Shown here piece by piece: positions 38,577 through 47,780 of a stretch of DNA of 64,000 nt. The notes under the pieces are model-generated. The model saw nothing but the letters and a program-made list of their open reading frames with translations, did no database searches and had not been told where the DNA came from. Location: the NCBI RefSeq assembly GCF_000585375.1, contig NZ_KK073874.1, positions 6,044,894-6,108,893 of the forward strand, written 5' to 3'. Numbering within the stretch: position 1 is the stretch's first letter; each line of letters opens with the position of its first letter. A program made the position numbers and the translations under genes. This DNA is from Cryptosporangium arvum DSM 44712. Its GTDB lineage: Bacteria; Actinomycetota; Actinomycetes; Mycobacteriales; Cryptosporangiaceae.

Positions 38577-40731
38577 CCGCGAGCAGGTCACGCCGGTTGA
38601 ACGGCTTCTCGATGAGCGTGACTTCGGGGTCGATCGTGCCTTTCGAGGTGAGCAGCCGCTGGGCGAAGCCGGACATGTACAGCACCGCGACCGCCGGATA
38701 GAGCGCCCGCACCTGGTCGGCGACCTCCCGGCCGGAGAGCCCGGGCATCGTGATGTCGGTGAGCAGCAGGTCCAGCCGGCCGGAGTAGGTGGCGGCGAGG
38801 TCGACCGCCTCGGCTCCGGACGCCGCCGAGATCACCGTGTACCCCGCCCGGGTCAGGATGGTCTCGATCGACGCGCGCAGGTCGCGCTCGTCGTCGACGA
38901 GAAGGATCGTGCCGAAGCCGGCCCTGGGCTCCGTGCCGGGCGCCTCGCCGGGCGCCGGTATCGCCGCGTCCGCCGCCGGGAGCAGGATCGTCATCGTGGT
39001 GCCGACGCCGGGCGCCGAGTCCAGCCCGATCGTCCCACCGGCCTGCGACACGATTCCGTAGACCGACGCGAGCCCCAGGCCGGTGCCCTGTCCGTCGGCG
39101 GCTTTCGTGCTGAAGAACGGCTCGAACGCGCGCTCGGCCACCTCGGGTGTCATGCCCGTGCCGGTGTCGGCCACCCGGAGCCGCACGTAGGGGCCCCGGT
39201 CGAGGCCGTGCAGGGCCGCGTCCATCGCCCCGAGCACGGTGTGGTCGGTGTGCACGCTCAACGAGCCGCCGGCCGGCATCGCGTCGCGCGCGTTGACGGC
39301 GAGGTTGACCAGTACCTGCTCGATGCGTCCCGGGTCGGCGCTCACCGCGGCGGGGCGCATCGCCAGGTCCGCGGTCAGCACGATGTTGGCGCCGAGCGTG
39401 CCGGTGAGCATGCGCTGCACGTCGCGCACGACGTCGTTCAGATCGAAGACCTGCGGCCGGACGATCTCCCGGCGGCCGAACGCGAGCAGTTGCCGGGTCA
39501 GCCGGGCACCGCGCTCGGCGGCCGCGAGAACCTGGGCGACGGCCTCGCGGGCGCCGTCGAGGGCGGGGCCGGCGGTTTCCTCGAGATCCTCTTCGAGGAT
39601 CGAGGCGTGGGTGCTGATGATCGCGAGCACGTTGTTGAAATCGTGGGCGACGCCCCCCGCGAGCTGTCCGAGGCTGTCCAGACGCTGGGAGCGCTGCAGT
39701 TCGTTCTCCAGGCGCTGGTGCTCGGCCTCCTGGCCCAGGCGCGCGGAGATGTCGTGGACGGTCGCGGCCACCAGGAGGCCCTGATCGGTCTCGATCGAGG
39801 CGAGTGAGATCTCGGCCGGGAACTCGGTGCCGTTCTTGCGCCGGGCCGCGAGCTGGAGCCCCTCCCCCATCCGGCGCATCCGCGGGTCCGTGACGTAGAT
39901 CCCCCGGTGCCGGGCGTGGCGTTCCCGAACGTTGACCGGGAGGAGGACCTCCACCGGCTGACCCTCCAGCTCGTCGGCCGCGTACCCGAAGATGCGCTCG
40001 GCCTCGGAGTTGGCCAGCTGGATGACGCCGTCCACGTCGACGCCGATGATCGGGAGCGCGGTGGCGTCGAGCAACCAGCGGAACTTGGCCTCACCGCGGT
40101 GGCGGGCGGTGACGTCGCGGGAGACGCGGGCGGCCCCGACGATCCGGCCGTCGGCGTCGGTCACCGGGGACACCGACAGCTCCACCGTCATCCGGTGGCC
40201 GTCGCGGTGGATGCGCTGGGCTTCGTAGACCTGGACGCTCTCGCCCGCGCTGATGCGCCGGAGGATGTCGGCCTCCTCACCGGCGGTCTCCGGGGGGTAG
40301 AGCTCGGCCATCGCGCGGCCACGCATCTCGTCGGCGGTGTAGCCGTAGAGCTGCTCGGCGGCCGCGTTCCACGAGGTCACCTGGCCTTCCAGCGATTCGC
40401 CGATGATCGCGTCGCGGGCCGAGCGCACGATCGCGGCCGACCAGCTCTGCGCGGCGCCGACGCTCGCACCGGTACGCAGGGCGAGCGTGGTGCAGGGCCC
40501 GGCGGTGGTCGTCGCCGTGCCGCGGGTGACGGTCGCGGTGAAGACGGTGCCGTCCGGGCGGCGGAAGGTCGTCGTGGGCGTTTCGCCGGTGTGGTCCGGT
40601 GGGGAGAGGAGATCGGCGAGTGGCCGGTCCACGAGCTCGTGGGCCGGACACGCGAACAGCTCGGCCGCGGCCTCGTCGGCCAGCGCGACCCGGCCGTCCG
40701 GGCCGACAGCGATGAACGACAATGTTCCCAT
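38545..40731 (-). CDS. Soluble PAS-PAS-PAS hybrid histidine kinase with C-terminal receiver
   Basis: A 728-residue cytosolic hybrid kinase without membrane segments. Three PAS domains span about 1-110, 110-230 and 230-355 (WNAAAEQLYGYTADEMRG and QLANSEAERIFGYAADELEG are typical). HisKA follows with LGQLAGGVAHDFNNVLAIIS (phospho-His in VAHDF), then HATPase (NLAVNARDAMPAGG, VADTGTGMTPEV, GLGLASVYGIV). A receiver at about 605-725 has TILLVDDERDLRASIE, phospho-Asp in LLLTDITMPG, and LIEKPFNRRDLLAAIDEVL. The final receiver suggests it hands the phosphate to an unseen partner. It follows a binding-protein gene by 24 bases, so the two are co-transcribed, yet the kinase itself cannot reach the periplasmic face. 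Confidence 0.93.
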   Translation of the reverse strand: MGTLSFIAVGPDGRVALADEAAAELFACPAHELVDRPLADLLSPPDHTGETPTTTFRRPDGTVFTATVTRGTATTTAGPCTTLALRTGASVGAAQSWSAAIVRSARDAIIGESLEGQVTSWNAAAEQLYGYTADEMRGRAMAELYPPETAGEEADILRRISAGESVQVYEAQRIHRDGHRMTVELSVSPVTDADGRIVGAARVSRDVTARHRGEAKFRWLLDATALPIIGVDVDGVIQLANSEAERIFGYAADELEGQPVEVLLPVNVRERHARHRGIYVTDPRMRRMGEGLQLAARRKNGTEFPAEISLASIETDQGLLVAATVHDISARLGQEAEHQRLENELQRSQRLDSLGQLAGGVAHDFNNVLAIISTHASILEEDLEETAGPALDGAREAVAQVLAAAERGARLTRQLLAFGRREIVRPQVFDLNDVVRDVQRMLTGTLGANIVLTADLAMRPAAVSADPGRIEQVLVNLAVNARDAMPAGGSLSVHTDHTVLGAMDAALHGLDRGPYVRLRVADTGTGMTPEVAERAFEPFFSTKAADGQGTGLGLASVYGIVSQAGGTIGLDSAPGVGTTMTILLPAADAAIPAPGEAPGTEPRAGFGTILLVDDERDLRASIETILTRAGYTVISAASGAEAVDLAATYSGRLDLLLTDITMPGLSGREVADQVRALYPAVAVLYMSGFAQRLLTSKGTIDPEVTLIEKPFNRRDLLAAIDEVLRLPV

Positions 40732-40755
40732 TTACCCCATAATGCCAGGCTGCGC

Positions 40756-41799
40756 TCAGACGAGCGGATCGGGGAACGGCTGCGTCGAGTCGGGGTAGCT
40801 GGCCAGCTCGGCGTCGACGTTGCTCTTGTTCACCAGCCAGCTCTGCGTCGTCAGCCGCGGCTTGACGGCTTTGCCGGCGGCGACCTGCCGGCAGGCGCGG
40901 ACCAGGATCGCTCCCACCGACGCCGGATAGGTGGCCACGGTGGCGTCGAGCTCGCCCGCTTTGACCGCCCGGAGCCCCTCCCGGGTGCCGCCGACCGAGA
41001 TGACCTTGACCGTGCCGGTCGCGTCAGCTTCGGCGATGGCCGCGGCGGCCGCGCGCCCCGTCGTGTCGCTGCTGACGAAGAGGCCGCGCAGGCCCGGGTG
41101 GGCGCCGATCGTCTCGCTGACGATGCGCTTGACGTTGGTGAAGTCGTCGTTCGTGGCGTCGGTGACCACGACGTCGAGCTTGCCGCCGGCCCCGTCCTCG
41201 AAGCCTTGGCGCTGCTGCGCCGCGTTGGCGTCGGTCGCGCTGCCGACGACCATCGCGACCGTGCTGCCGGCGGGGACGACGTCGAGCATCTCGCGGACGG
41301 CCTGATGGCCGATCTCCAGGTCGCTGGGGCCGATGAACGAGGCGATCGTGAGCCCGGCCTGCTGCGCCACCTGCTCGTCGAGCCGCTGGCCGACGTTGAA
41401 GACCTTCACGCCCTTCTTCGCGAACGCGGCGAGCGGGTCGACGAGCGCCTTCGGATCGACCGGGGCGATCGCGAAGCAGGTCATCTTCTCCGGCATGAAC
41501 GCCTCGACCTTGCTGACCTGGGCGCTGGCCTCGAGGTCGTCGGCGGAGTCCGGTGAGAGGTCGACGTCGGCATCGCGGCCTTCCGCGGTGGCGGCGTCGA
41601 GCAGGGCGCCCCAGGTTTCCGACGTGGAGTCGGGGACGACCAGCCCCAGCGTGGTCCTGGTCTCGCGATCGTTCGACCGGGCGGACGCCCCGGCGTCCCC
41701 GCAGCCGGCGACCACCAGCACCAGGCTCACCCCGGCCGCGGCCACGGCGCCGCGTCGTAGTCTTCGACCCGGGCGCTCGCGCTCTGTGATCACTCTCAC
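40756..41799 (-). CDS. Sugar-type periplasmic-binding lipoprotein (RbsB-like)
   Basis: A lipoprotein of about 347 residues. Signal peptide with lipobox VVAGC (after RRGAVAAAGVSLVL), then a type 1 periplasmic-binding fold: TLGLVVPDSTSETWGALLDA, CFAIAPVDPKALVDPLAAFA, VAMVVGSATDANAAQQRQGF, LRGLFVSSDTTGRAAAAAIA, VKVISVGGTREGLRAVKAGE. Such proteins bind ribose, xylose or autoinducer-2-like sugars. No permease or ATPase gene is nearby, so it is more likely a sensor component working with the downstream hybrid kinase. Start uncertain: GTG 41799, 41793 or 41817. Confidence 0.88.
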   Translation of the reverse strand: MRVITERERPGRRLRRGAVAAAGVSLVLVVAGCGDAGASARSNDRETRTTLGLVVPDSTSETWGALLDAATAEGRDADVDLSPDSADDLEASAQVSKVEAFMPEKMTCFAIAPVDPKALVDPLAAFAKKGVKVFNVGQRLDEQVAQQAGLTIASFIGPSDLEIGHQAVREMLDVVPAGSTVAMVVGSATDANAAQQRQGFEDGAGGKLDVVVTDATNDDFTNVKRIVSETIGAHPGLRGLFVSSDTTGRAAAAAIAEADATGTVKVISVGGTREGLRAVKAGELDATVATYPASVGAILVRACRQVAAGKAVKPRLTTQSWLVNKSNVDAELASYPDSTQPFPDPLV

Positions 41800-42002
41800 G
41801 GTGCTCGAAGCTAGCACTTGCGAACGTTGTTCGCCTCGATGTTCCCTACTGCATCAGCAGGTCAGACGGCTCCCTACCCCCGCAATTCTTGCGAACTGAC
41901 TCTATTTCGCTCATCACTGTTAGTGAGCGCCCAGTGACAAATGCGCAATCGTCGGTGGGGTCGGGTACTTTCGCGGCGACCTGGTTCTCGGGAGGGGGCA
42001 CG

Positions 42003-43646
42003 ATGGGCGTGCGGATGGGCACTGCGGCGGGGCGCTGGGTGCTGCTCGCGACCGTGCTCGGCTCGAGCCTCGTGATGCTCGACGGCACCGTCGTCAACGT
42101 CGCGCTCGAGCGCATCGGCCAGGATCTGGACGCCGATTTCGCCGCTCTGCAGTGGATCGTGAACGCCTACACGCTCGCGCTCGCGGCGCTGATCCTGCTC
42201 GGCGGCGCGCTCGGCGATCGCTTCGGCCGGCGGCGGGTGTTCCTGTTCGGGGTCGCCTGGTTCGCGCTGGCGTCGCTGCTCTGCGCGGTGGCACCCACCG
42301 CCGAGATGCTGGCCGGCGCGCGGGCGCTGCAGGGCATCGGCGGAGCGCTGCTGACGCCGGGAAGCCTGGCGATGATCGCGGCGACGTTCGACCCCGCCGA
42401 CCGCTCGCGGGCCGTCGGGGCGTGGTCGGCGTTCGGCGGTATCGCGGGCGCGATCGGCCCGTTCGTCGGCGGGTGGCTGGTCGAGTGGGACTGGCGAGCG
42501 GTGTTCCTGCTGAACCTGCCGCTGGCGGTCGTGGTCATGATCGTGGCCCGCGTGCACGTGCCGGAGTCACGCGACCCCGACACGGTGCGCGGCTTCGACG
42601 TGAGCGGCACGGTCGTCGGGGCCGGTGGGCTCGGCGTGCTCACGTACGGGCTGATCGCCGCCGGGGGGCGTGGGTTCGACGGGTTGGTCGGCGCGCTCGT
42701 GGCCACCGGCCTGGTGCTGCTCGGCGTGTTCCTGGTCATCGAGCGGCGGTCGCCGCACCCGCTGGTGCCGCTGGACCTGTTCACGAACCGCACGTTCAGC
42801 GCGGTCAACGGCGTCACGTTCGCGGTCTACGCCGCGCTCGGCGTCTTCTTCTTCCTGCTGGTGCTGCAACTGCAGGTGGTGGCCGGGTTCTCGCCGCTGG
42901 CCGCGGGCACCGCACTGCTGCCGGTGACCGCGGTGATGCTGCTGCTGTCGTCGCGCACCGGCGCGCTCGCCGACCGCATCGGCGCCCGGATCCCCCTGAC
43001 CGCCGGCCCACTGGTGGCCGCAGCCGGTTTACTGCTCGTCACCCGGGTCGGAGAGGACGCGTCCTACGTCACCACGGTGCTGCCCGCCGTGCTGGTGTTC
43101 GGCCTGGGCCTGTCGCTGACGGTGGCGCCGCTCACCGCCACCGTGCTGGGCTCGGCGGAGTCACGCCACGCGGGGATCGCGTCGGGCGTGAACAACGCGG
43201 TCGCCCGGGCGGCGGGGCTGCTGTCGGTGGCCGTGATCCCGGTGGTGGCGGGGTTGTCGGGCCAGGCGTACGCGAATCCCGAGGTGATGGCCGACGGATT
43301 CCGCATGGCGATGACGATCTCGGCGGGGCTGCTCGGGGTGGGTGCGGTGCTGGCGTTCGCACTGATCCGGACGCCGGCGCGGGTCTCGACGGCGGCGGCG
43401 CCGACGGGGGTGGCGCCGACGGGGGTGGCCGCTGCTCCGGAGGTGGTACCCGGGTCTGTTGCCGGCGCGGAGGTTGGCGCTGGTTCTGCTGTGGCGCCTG
43501 ATGGTGGGGTGGCGCGAGGAGACAGCGAGACGGATGGGGTGGGAGCCGGCTTCGATCTCGCGAAGTGCCTGCACTGCGGCATCACCGGACCTCAACTGCA
43601 TCCGGGGCCAGCGGTGTCCGCCGAGGCGCAGCCTGGTTCGCGCTAG
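42003..43646 (+). CDS. DHA2-family MFS multidrug exporter (EmrB/QacA)
   Basis: A 547-residue exporter with 14 membrane segments. Motif A is GGALGDRFGRRRVFL, the DHA2 motif is MLDGTVVNVALERIG, motif C-like LQGIGGALLTPGSLAMIAA and GGIAGAIGPFVGGWL. It should extrude drugs or metabolites with proton antiport. A C-terminal Ala/Val/Gly-rich tail of about 80 residues ends in DLAKCLHCGITGP, a Cys pair motif often seen at the end of actinobacterial DHA2 proteins. ATG 42003 has ggaggggg upstream. No regulator adjoins it directly. Confidence 0.93.
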   Translation: MGVRMGTAAGRWVLLATVLGSSLVMLDGTVVNVALERIGQDLDADFAALQWIVNAYTLALAALILLGGALGDRFGRRRVFLFGVAWFALASLLCAVAPTAEMLAGARALQGIGGALLTPGSLAMIAATFDPADRSRAVGAWSAFGGIAGAIGPFVGGWLVEWDWRAVFLLNLPLAVVVMIVARVHVPESRDPDTVRGFDVSGTVVGAGGLGVLTYGLIAAGGRGFDGLVGALVATGLVLLGVFLVIERRSPHPLVPLDLFTNRTFSAVNGVTFAVYAALGVFFFLLVLQLQVVAGFSPLAAGTALLPVTAVMLLLSSRTGALADRIGARIPLTAGPLVAAAGLLLVTRVGEDASYVTTVLPAVLVFGLGLSLTVAPLTATVLGSAESRHAGIASGVNNAVARAAGLLSVAVIPVVAGLSGQAYANPEVMADGFRMAMTISAGLLGVGAVLAFALIRTPARVSTAAAPTGVAPTGVAAAPEVVPGSVAGAEVGAGSAVAPDGGVARGDSETDGVGAGFDLAKCLHCGITGPQLHPGPAVSAEAQPGSR

Positions 43647-44848
43647 CGGCGCTGTGTGCGCGGAGTGAGTCGTTTTGCCCTCGGCGATGAGTGTGCGCCG
43701 GGGGTCGTCGGGTTCCGGCGGTTCAGTGCTTGCGCGCTCTGGTGTTCGGGGCTTGCGCGCTCTGGGCTCAGGCGCTTGCGGGTTCTGCGCGCACCGCCGT
43801 CGGGCGGTGGGGTGTGCCGCCAGGCCGGAGACGCCGCCCGGCGAAGGGGTTAGGTGCCGCCCAGCGATCGGGTAGTTAGGGCGGACCAACTGCGTGGACA
43901 CCACCGCGGGAACGCCACTGCGGGAACGCCACCGCACGGAGGCCCGGCGCACGGAGGCCCACCGCACGGAGGCCCGGCGCACGGGCACCGCCGCGCGGAT
44001 GCTCGCCGCGGGGACACCGCCCGCTGCGTGGGGCCCGCTGTGTTGAGGCCCGCTGTGTGGAGGCCCGCTGTGTAGAGGCCGCTGCGTGGAGCACCGCTGT
44101 GTAGAGGCCCGCTGTGTAGAGGCCGCTGCGTGGAGCCCCGCTGCATAGCGGCCCACCACGCGGACGCCACCACCGAGAGGCACGCCGCATAGTGGCCGCC
44201 TTGTGGACGCCACCCACTTGGACACGACTGTGTGGAAGCCCAGCGTGCGGAAGCCCAGCCGGATGGAGGCCCACCCTGGGACCACCGCTGGGAGGTGGCG
44301 CCGGGGAGGTCTGCCGCGGAGGACTTCTGGATGAGCGCCGCCAGGGAGGCAACGCCGGACAGGAACTTCTCCGAGGTCCGGCGCTGAAGTGAAGAAAGTT
44401 CAGCTGGGTGCCGCTAGAGACCACGCCGAGGAGGTTCACCGGGGGGCAACGCCACTCAGCACCACCAAGGACCGCCGTTTGCCGCCGCCGCCTGCCATCG
44501 CCGCCGCAGGCTGCCAGCGTCGCCGGTACGAGGCACCTGCGAACGCGACCGGCAATGGGGCACCTGCGAGCGCCACCGACACGGGCACCGGCCGTTGATA
44601 CCGGGCAACACCGACAGCCGGTGCCAAGCACTACCGAGGGCTAAGGGCCCGGCACGCCGAACACCAGGGCCGTCATGCCGAACGCCAGGCCGGGCACGCC
44701 GACAGCCAAGGCGGGCACGTCGAACGCCACGGCCGAGGCCACCTCGAGCCCGGCGCCACCCGAACACCGGGACCGCCCGAACACCAGGCCCGCCTTCTCG
44801 GAGGCGAGACGGATGGGCGCCGCCGGGAGGGGCGCCCATCCGGTGGGG
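43647..44848. repeat. 1.2-kb non-coding block of degenerate tandem repeats
   Basis: No reading frame here has a recognisable domain or ribosome-binding site. From about 43905 to 43985 a 15-base unit (acggaggcccggcgc and variants) repeats; from about 44030 to 44165 another 15-base unit (cccgctgtgtagagg and variants) repeats at least eight times. From about 44645 to 44790 a looser 24-27-base unit (ggcacgccgaacaccaggg-like) recurs. All frames through it are open and give 5-residue repeats such as STQRA or LHSGP, a by-product of the 15-base period. It separates the DHA2 exporter from the convergent tex gene. Confidence 0.75.
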
Positions 44849-47626
44849 TCAGCGCTTGCGGTTGCGCTTGTCGTCGGGGGATTCGGTGCCGCCGCCTACC
44901 AGGCCCGCGCGGCGCAGGGCGTCGGCGAGGGCACCCTCGGGCTCGGGGCGGCCTCGGCGCTGGCCGTCGCGGGAGCCCTGGCCGCCGCGTGGGCCGCCGC
45001 CCTGGCCGCCACCGCCGCCGTAGCCACCGCGGGAGCCGCCACCGCCACCGTGGCCGCCACCGCCACCGTGGCCGCTACCGCTGCCGTGGCCACCTCCGCC
45101 ACCGTGGCCGCCACCGCTGCCGCGCTGGCCGTCGCGGCCTCCGCTACCTTGGCCGCCGCCCGGGCCACGACCATCACGGCCCTGACCACCCGAACCACGA
45201 CCATCCCGACCCTGACCGCCGGAACCCTGCCCGCCGGAACCCTGACCGCCGGAACCCTGCCCGCCGGAACCCTGACCGCCGCCGCGGGGGCCTCGGTCGC
45301 CGGGGTTGGCGCCTCGGTCGGGGCGCGGGCCGCGGGGGCCGCCCTGGCCGCGAGCGTTGCGGGGCGAGCCGCCGGCACCGGCCTCGTCGTCCAGGCGCAG
45401 GGTCAGCGAGATGCGCTTGCGCGGGGCGTCCACGTCGAGAACCTTCACGCGGACGATGTCGCCGGGCTTCACGACGTCGCGGGGGTCGTTGACGAAGGAC
45501 TTGGACATCGCCGACACGTGCACCAGACCGTCCTGGTGGACGCCCACGTCGACGAACGCGCCGAACGCGGCGACGTTGGTGACGACGCCCTCGAGCACCA
45601 GGCCCGGGGACAGGTCGGAGAGGGTTTCGATGCCCTCGGTGAACGTGGCGGTCTTGAACTCCGGCCGGGGGTCGCGGCCGGGTTTCTCCAGTTCGGTGAG
45701 GATGTCGGTGACGGTGGGCAGGCCGAAGCGGTCGTCGACGAAGTCCGTGGGCTTCAGGGCCCGCAGGGTCGTCGTGTTGCCGAGCAGACCGCTGACGTCG
45801 CTGCCGGTGGTCTCGACGATCCGCCGCACCACCGGGTAGGCCTCGGGGTGGACGCTCGTGGAGTCGAGCGGGTCGACACCGCCCGGGATGCGCAGGAAGC
45901 CCGCGCACTGCTCGAACGCCTTCGGGCCCAGCCTCGGCACCGCGGAGAGGCCGGCGCGCGAGCGGAACGGGCCGTGGGCGTCGCGGTGGACGACGATGTT
46001 CTCGGCCAGGCCGGTGGTGATGCCCGAGACCCTCGCCAGCAGCGGCACGGACGCGGTGTTCAGGTCGACGCCGACCGCGTTCACGCAGTCCTCGACGACC
46101 GCGTCGAGCGACTTCGACAGCTTCAGCTCGGACAGGTCGTGCTGGTACTGGCCGACGCCGATCGACTTCGGGTCGATCTTCACCAGCTCGGCCAGCGGGT
46201 CCTGCAGGCGGCGGGCGATCGAGACCGCGCCGCGCAGCGACACGTCGAGACCGGGCAGTTCCGCGGACGCGTACGCGGACGCCGAGTACACCGACGCGCC
46301 GGCCTCGGAGACGACGACCTTGGTGAGCTTCAGCTCGGGGTGCTTGGCGATGAGCTCGGCGGCCAGCTTGTCGGTCTCGCGCGACGCGGTGCCGTTGCCG
46401 ATCGCGATCAGGTCGACGCCGTGCGCGGCGGCCAGCCTGGCCAGCGTCGCGAGCGACTCGTCCCATCGGCGGCGCGGCTCGTGCGGGTAGATCGTGTCGG
46501 TGGCGGTGACCTTGCCGGTGCCGTCGACGACCGCGACCTTGACGCCGGTGCGCAGGCCCGGGTCGAGCCCCATCGTGGACCGGGTGCCGGCGGGCGCGGC
46601 CAGCAGCAGATCACGCAGGTTGCCGGCGAACACCGCGACCGCGTCGTCCTCGGCGGACTGGCGCAGCCGCAGGCGCAGGTCGATGCCGAGGCGCACGAGG
46701 ATGCGGGTGCGCCAGGCCCAGCGGACGGTGTCGATCAGCCACCGGTCGGCCGGGCGCCCGGCGTCGCGGATGCCGAATTTGGCCGCGATGCGCACCTCGT
46801 AGTCGCTCGCGCCGGTGGGCGGCGGGGCGCCCTCGGGGAGCGGTTCGTCGGACGCGAAGTCGAGGTCGAGCACCTCCTCCTTCTCGCCGCGGAAGAGCGC
46901 CAGGATGCGGTGCGACGGCAGGCGCGTGTACGGCTCGGAGAACGCGAACCAGTCGGCGAACTTGGCGCCGACCTCCTCCTTGCCCTCGCGGACCCGTGAC
47001 GCGACGTGCCCGCGCTCCCACATGCGCTCGCGCAGCTCGCCGATCAGGTCGGCGTCCTCACCGAAGCGCTCGACGAGGATCGAACGGGCGCCGTCGAGCG
47101 CGGCCGCGACGTCGGCGACGTTCTTCTCCGCGTCGACGTAGCGGGCGGCGAGCTCCTGCGGGTCGTTCGCGGGCTCGGACAGCAGCGTCTCGGCCAGCGG
47201 CTCGAGCCCGGCCTCGCGCGCGATCTGCGCCTTGGTGCGCCGCTTCGGCTTGTAGGGCGCGTAGATGTCTTCCAGCCGGGCCTTCGAGTCGGCCGCCTGG
47301 ATGCGTTCGAGCAATGCGTCGTCGAGCTTGCCCTGGCCGCGGATGGACTCGACGATCGCGCCGCGCCGCTCCTCGAGCTCACGCAGGTACCCCAGGCGCT
47401 CCTCGAGCGTGCGCAGCTGGGCGTCGTCGAGAGCTCCGGTTTGTTCCTTGCGGTACCGGGCGATGAACGGCACCGTCGAGCCACCGTCGAGAAGGCCGAC
47501 CGCGGCATCGACCTGCCGTTCCGCGACGCCGAGCTCGTCGGCGATGCGCCGGCCGATCGACGCCGCTCCGGTCAGCCCGACACCGGCCGGGCCCGCCTCG
47601 CGTGCCCTCACCGATTCTGTTCCCAC
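44849..47626 (-). CDS. tex: RNA-binding transcription accessory protein Tex with RGG-like tail
   Basis: A 925-residue Tex protein. N-terminal Tex domain from about 10 (IADELGVAERQVDAAVGLLDGGSTVPFIARYRKE), YqgF/RNase H-like core (LGLDPGLRTGVKVAVVDGTGKV-type segment, here SMGLDPGLRTGVKVAVVD), helix-hairpin-helix repeats (LNTASVPLLARVSGITTGLA) and a C-terminal S1 domain (GLVLEGVVTNVAAFGAFVDVGV). Tex binds RNA and affects transcription and stress tolerance. After S1 the protein continues about 190 residues as a disordered tail of GQGSG, GQGRDGRG and GGGGHGG repeats with many Arg. E. coli Tex (about 770 residues) lacks this tail. GTG 47626 has gcggag upstream. Confidence 0.93.
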   Translation of the reverse strand: MGTESVRAREAGPAGVGLTGAASIGRRIADELGVAERQVDAAVGLLDGGSTVPFIARYRKEQTGALDDAQLRTLEERLGYLRELEERRGAIVESIRGQGKLDDALLERIQAADSKARLEDIYAPYKPKRRTKAQIAREAGLEPLAETLLSEPANDPQELAARYVDAEKNVADVAAALDGARSILVERFGEDADLIGELRERMWERGHVASRVREGKEEVGAKFADWFAFSEPYTRLPSHRILALFRGEKEEVLDLDFASDEPLPEGAPPPTGASDYEVRIAAKFGIRDAGRPADRWLIDTVRWAWRTRILVRLGIDLRLRLRQSAEDDAVAVFAGNLRDLLLAAPAGTRSTMGLDPGLRTGVKVAVVDGTGKVTATDTIYPHEPRRRWDESLATLARLAAAHGVDLIAIGNGTASRETDKLAAELIAKHPELKLTKVVVSEAGASVYSASAYASAELPGLDVSLRGAVSIARRLQDPLAELVKIDPKSIGVGQYQHDLSELKLSKSLDAVVEDCVNAVGVDLNTASVPLLARVSGITTGLAENIVVHRDAHGPFRSRAGLSAVPRLGPKAFEQCAGFLRIPGGVDPLDSTSVHPEAYPVVRRIVETTGSDVSGLLGNTTTLRALKPTDFVDDRFGLPTVTDILTELEKPGRDPRPEFKTATFTEGIETLSDLSPGLVLEGVVTNVAAFGAFVDVGVHQDGLVHVSAMSKSFVNDPRDVVKPGDIVRVKVLDVDAPRKRISLTLRLDDEAGAGGSPRNARGQGGPRGPRPDRGANPGDRGPRGGGQGSGGQGSGGQGSGGQGSGGQGRDGRGSGGQGRDGRGPGGGQGSGGRDGQRGSGGGHGGGGGHGSGSGHGGGGGHGGGGGSRGGYGGGGGQGGGPRGGQGSRDGQRRGRPEPEGALADALRRAGLVGGGTESPDDKRNRKR
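45170..45290 (-). repeat. 15-base tandem repeat in the tex tail
   Basis: Several copies of a 15-base unit (plus-strand reading ccctgaccgccggaa or ccctgcccgccggaa) encode successive QGSGG pentapeptides of the Tex tail. The unit is a multiple of three, so length variation would be tolerated. Confidence 0.8.
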
Positions 47627-47747
47627 GCAGCTCCGCCTATCGCTCTGCGCCGGCGGGTACGCCGGCGCGGTTCCGTTCTCCGTGCGAAACCGTAGCGTCC
47701 GGGGCCCCGGTGCGCGCGCGTCGTCCACAGGTTCGAATTTTCAATGT

Positions 47748-47773
47748 TTCGTTGACAACGAAGTATGTATAGT
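47748..47773 (+). promoter_or_regulatory. Palindromic operator and -10 upstream of the HTH gene
   Basis: TTCGTTGACAACGAA (47748-47762) has 7-base arms TTCGTTG/CAACGAA around one central base. It is followed by TATAGT (47768-47773), a good -10 element, and by the ATG at 47781. A protein bound to the palindrome would cover the -35 region, so autoregulation by the encoded HTH protein is plausible. Confidence 0.5.
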
Positions 47774-47780
47774 GGCGGTC

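Noticed and set aside
43161-44631. Minus-strand frames with STQRA/LHSGP pentapeptide repeats
   Set aside because: The 15-base DNA period makes all frames repeat every five residues. There is no ribosome-binding site, and the sequence does not fit the A(N/D)Lxx pentapeptide fold.
44675-46999. 774-residue plus-strand reading frame opposite tex
   Set aside because: It is antisense to the well-conserved Tex protein and its Ala/Thr/Val-rich translation is a by-product of GC-rich codon bias.
47740-47762. PafBC-type promoter for tex
   Set aside because: TTGTCAACG occurs on the minus strand, but the sequence 8 bases on is AAAATT rather than TAnnnT, and the site is better explained as part of the palindrome.
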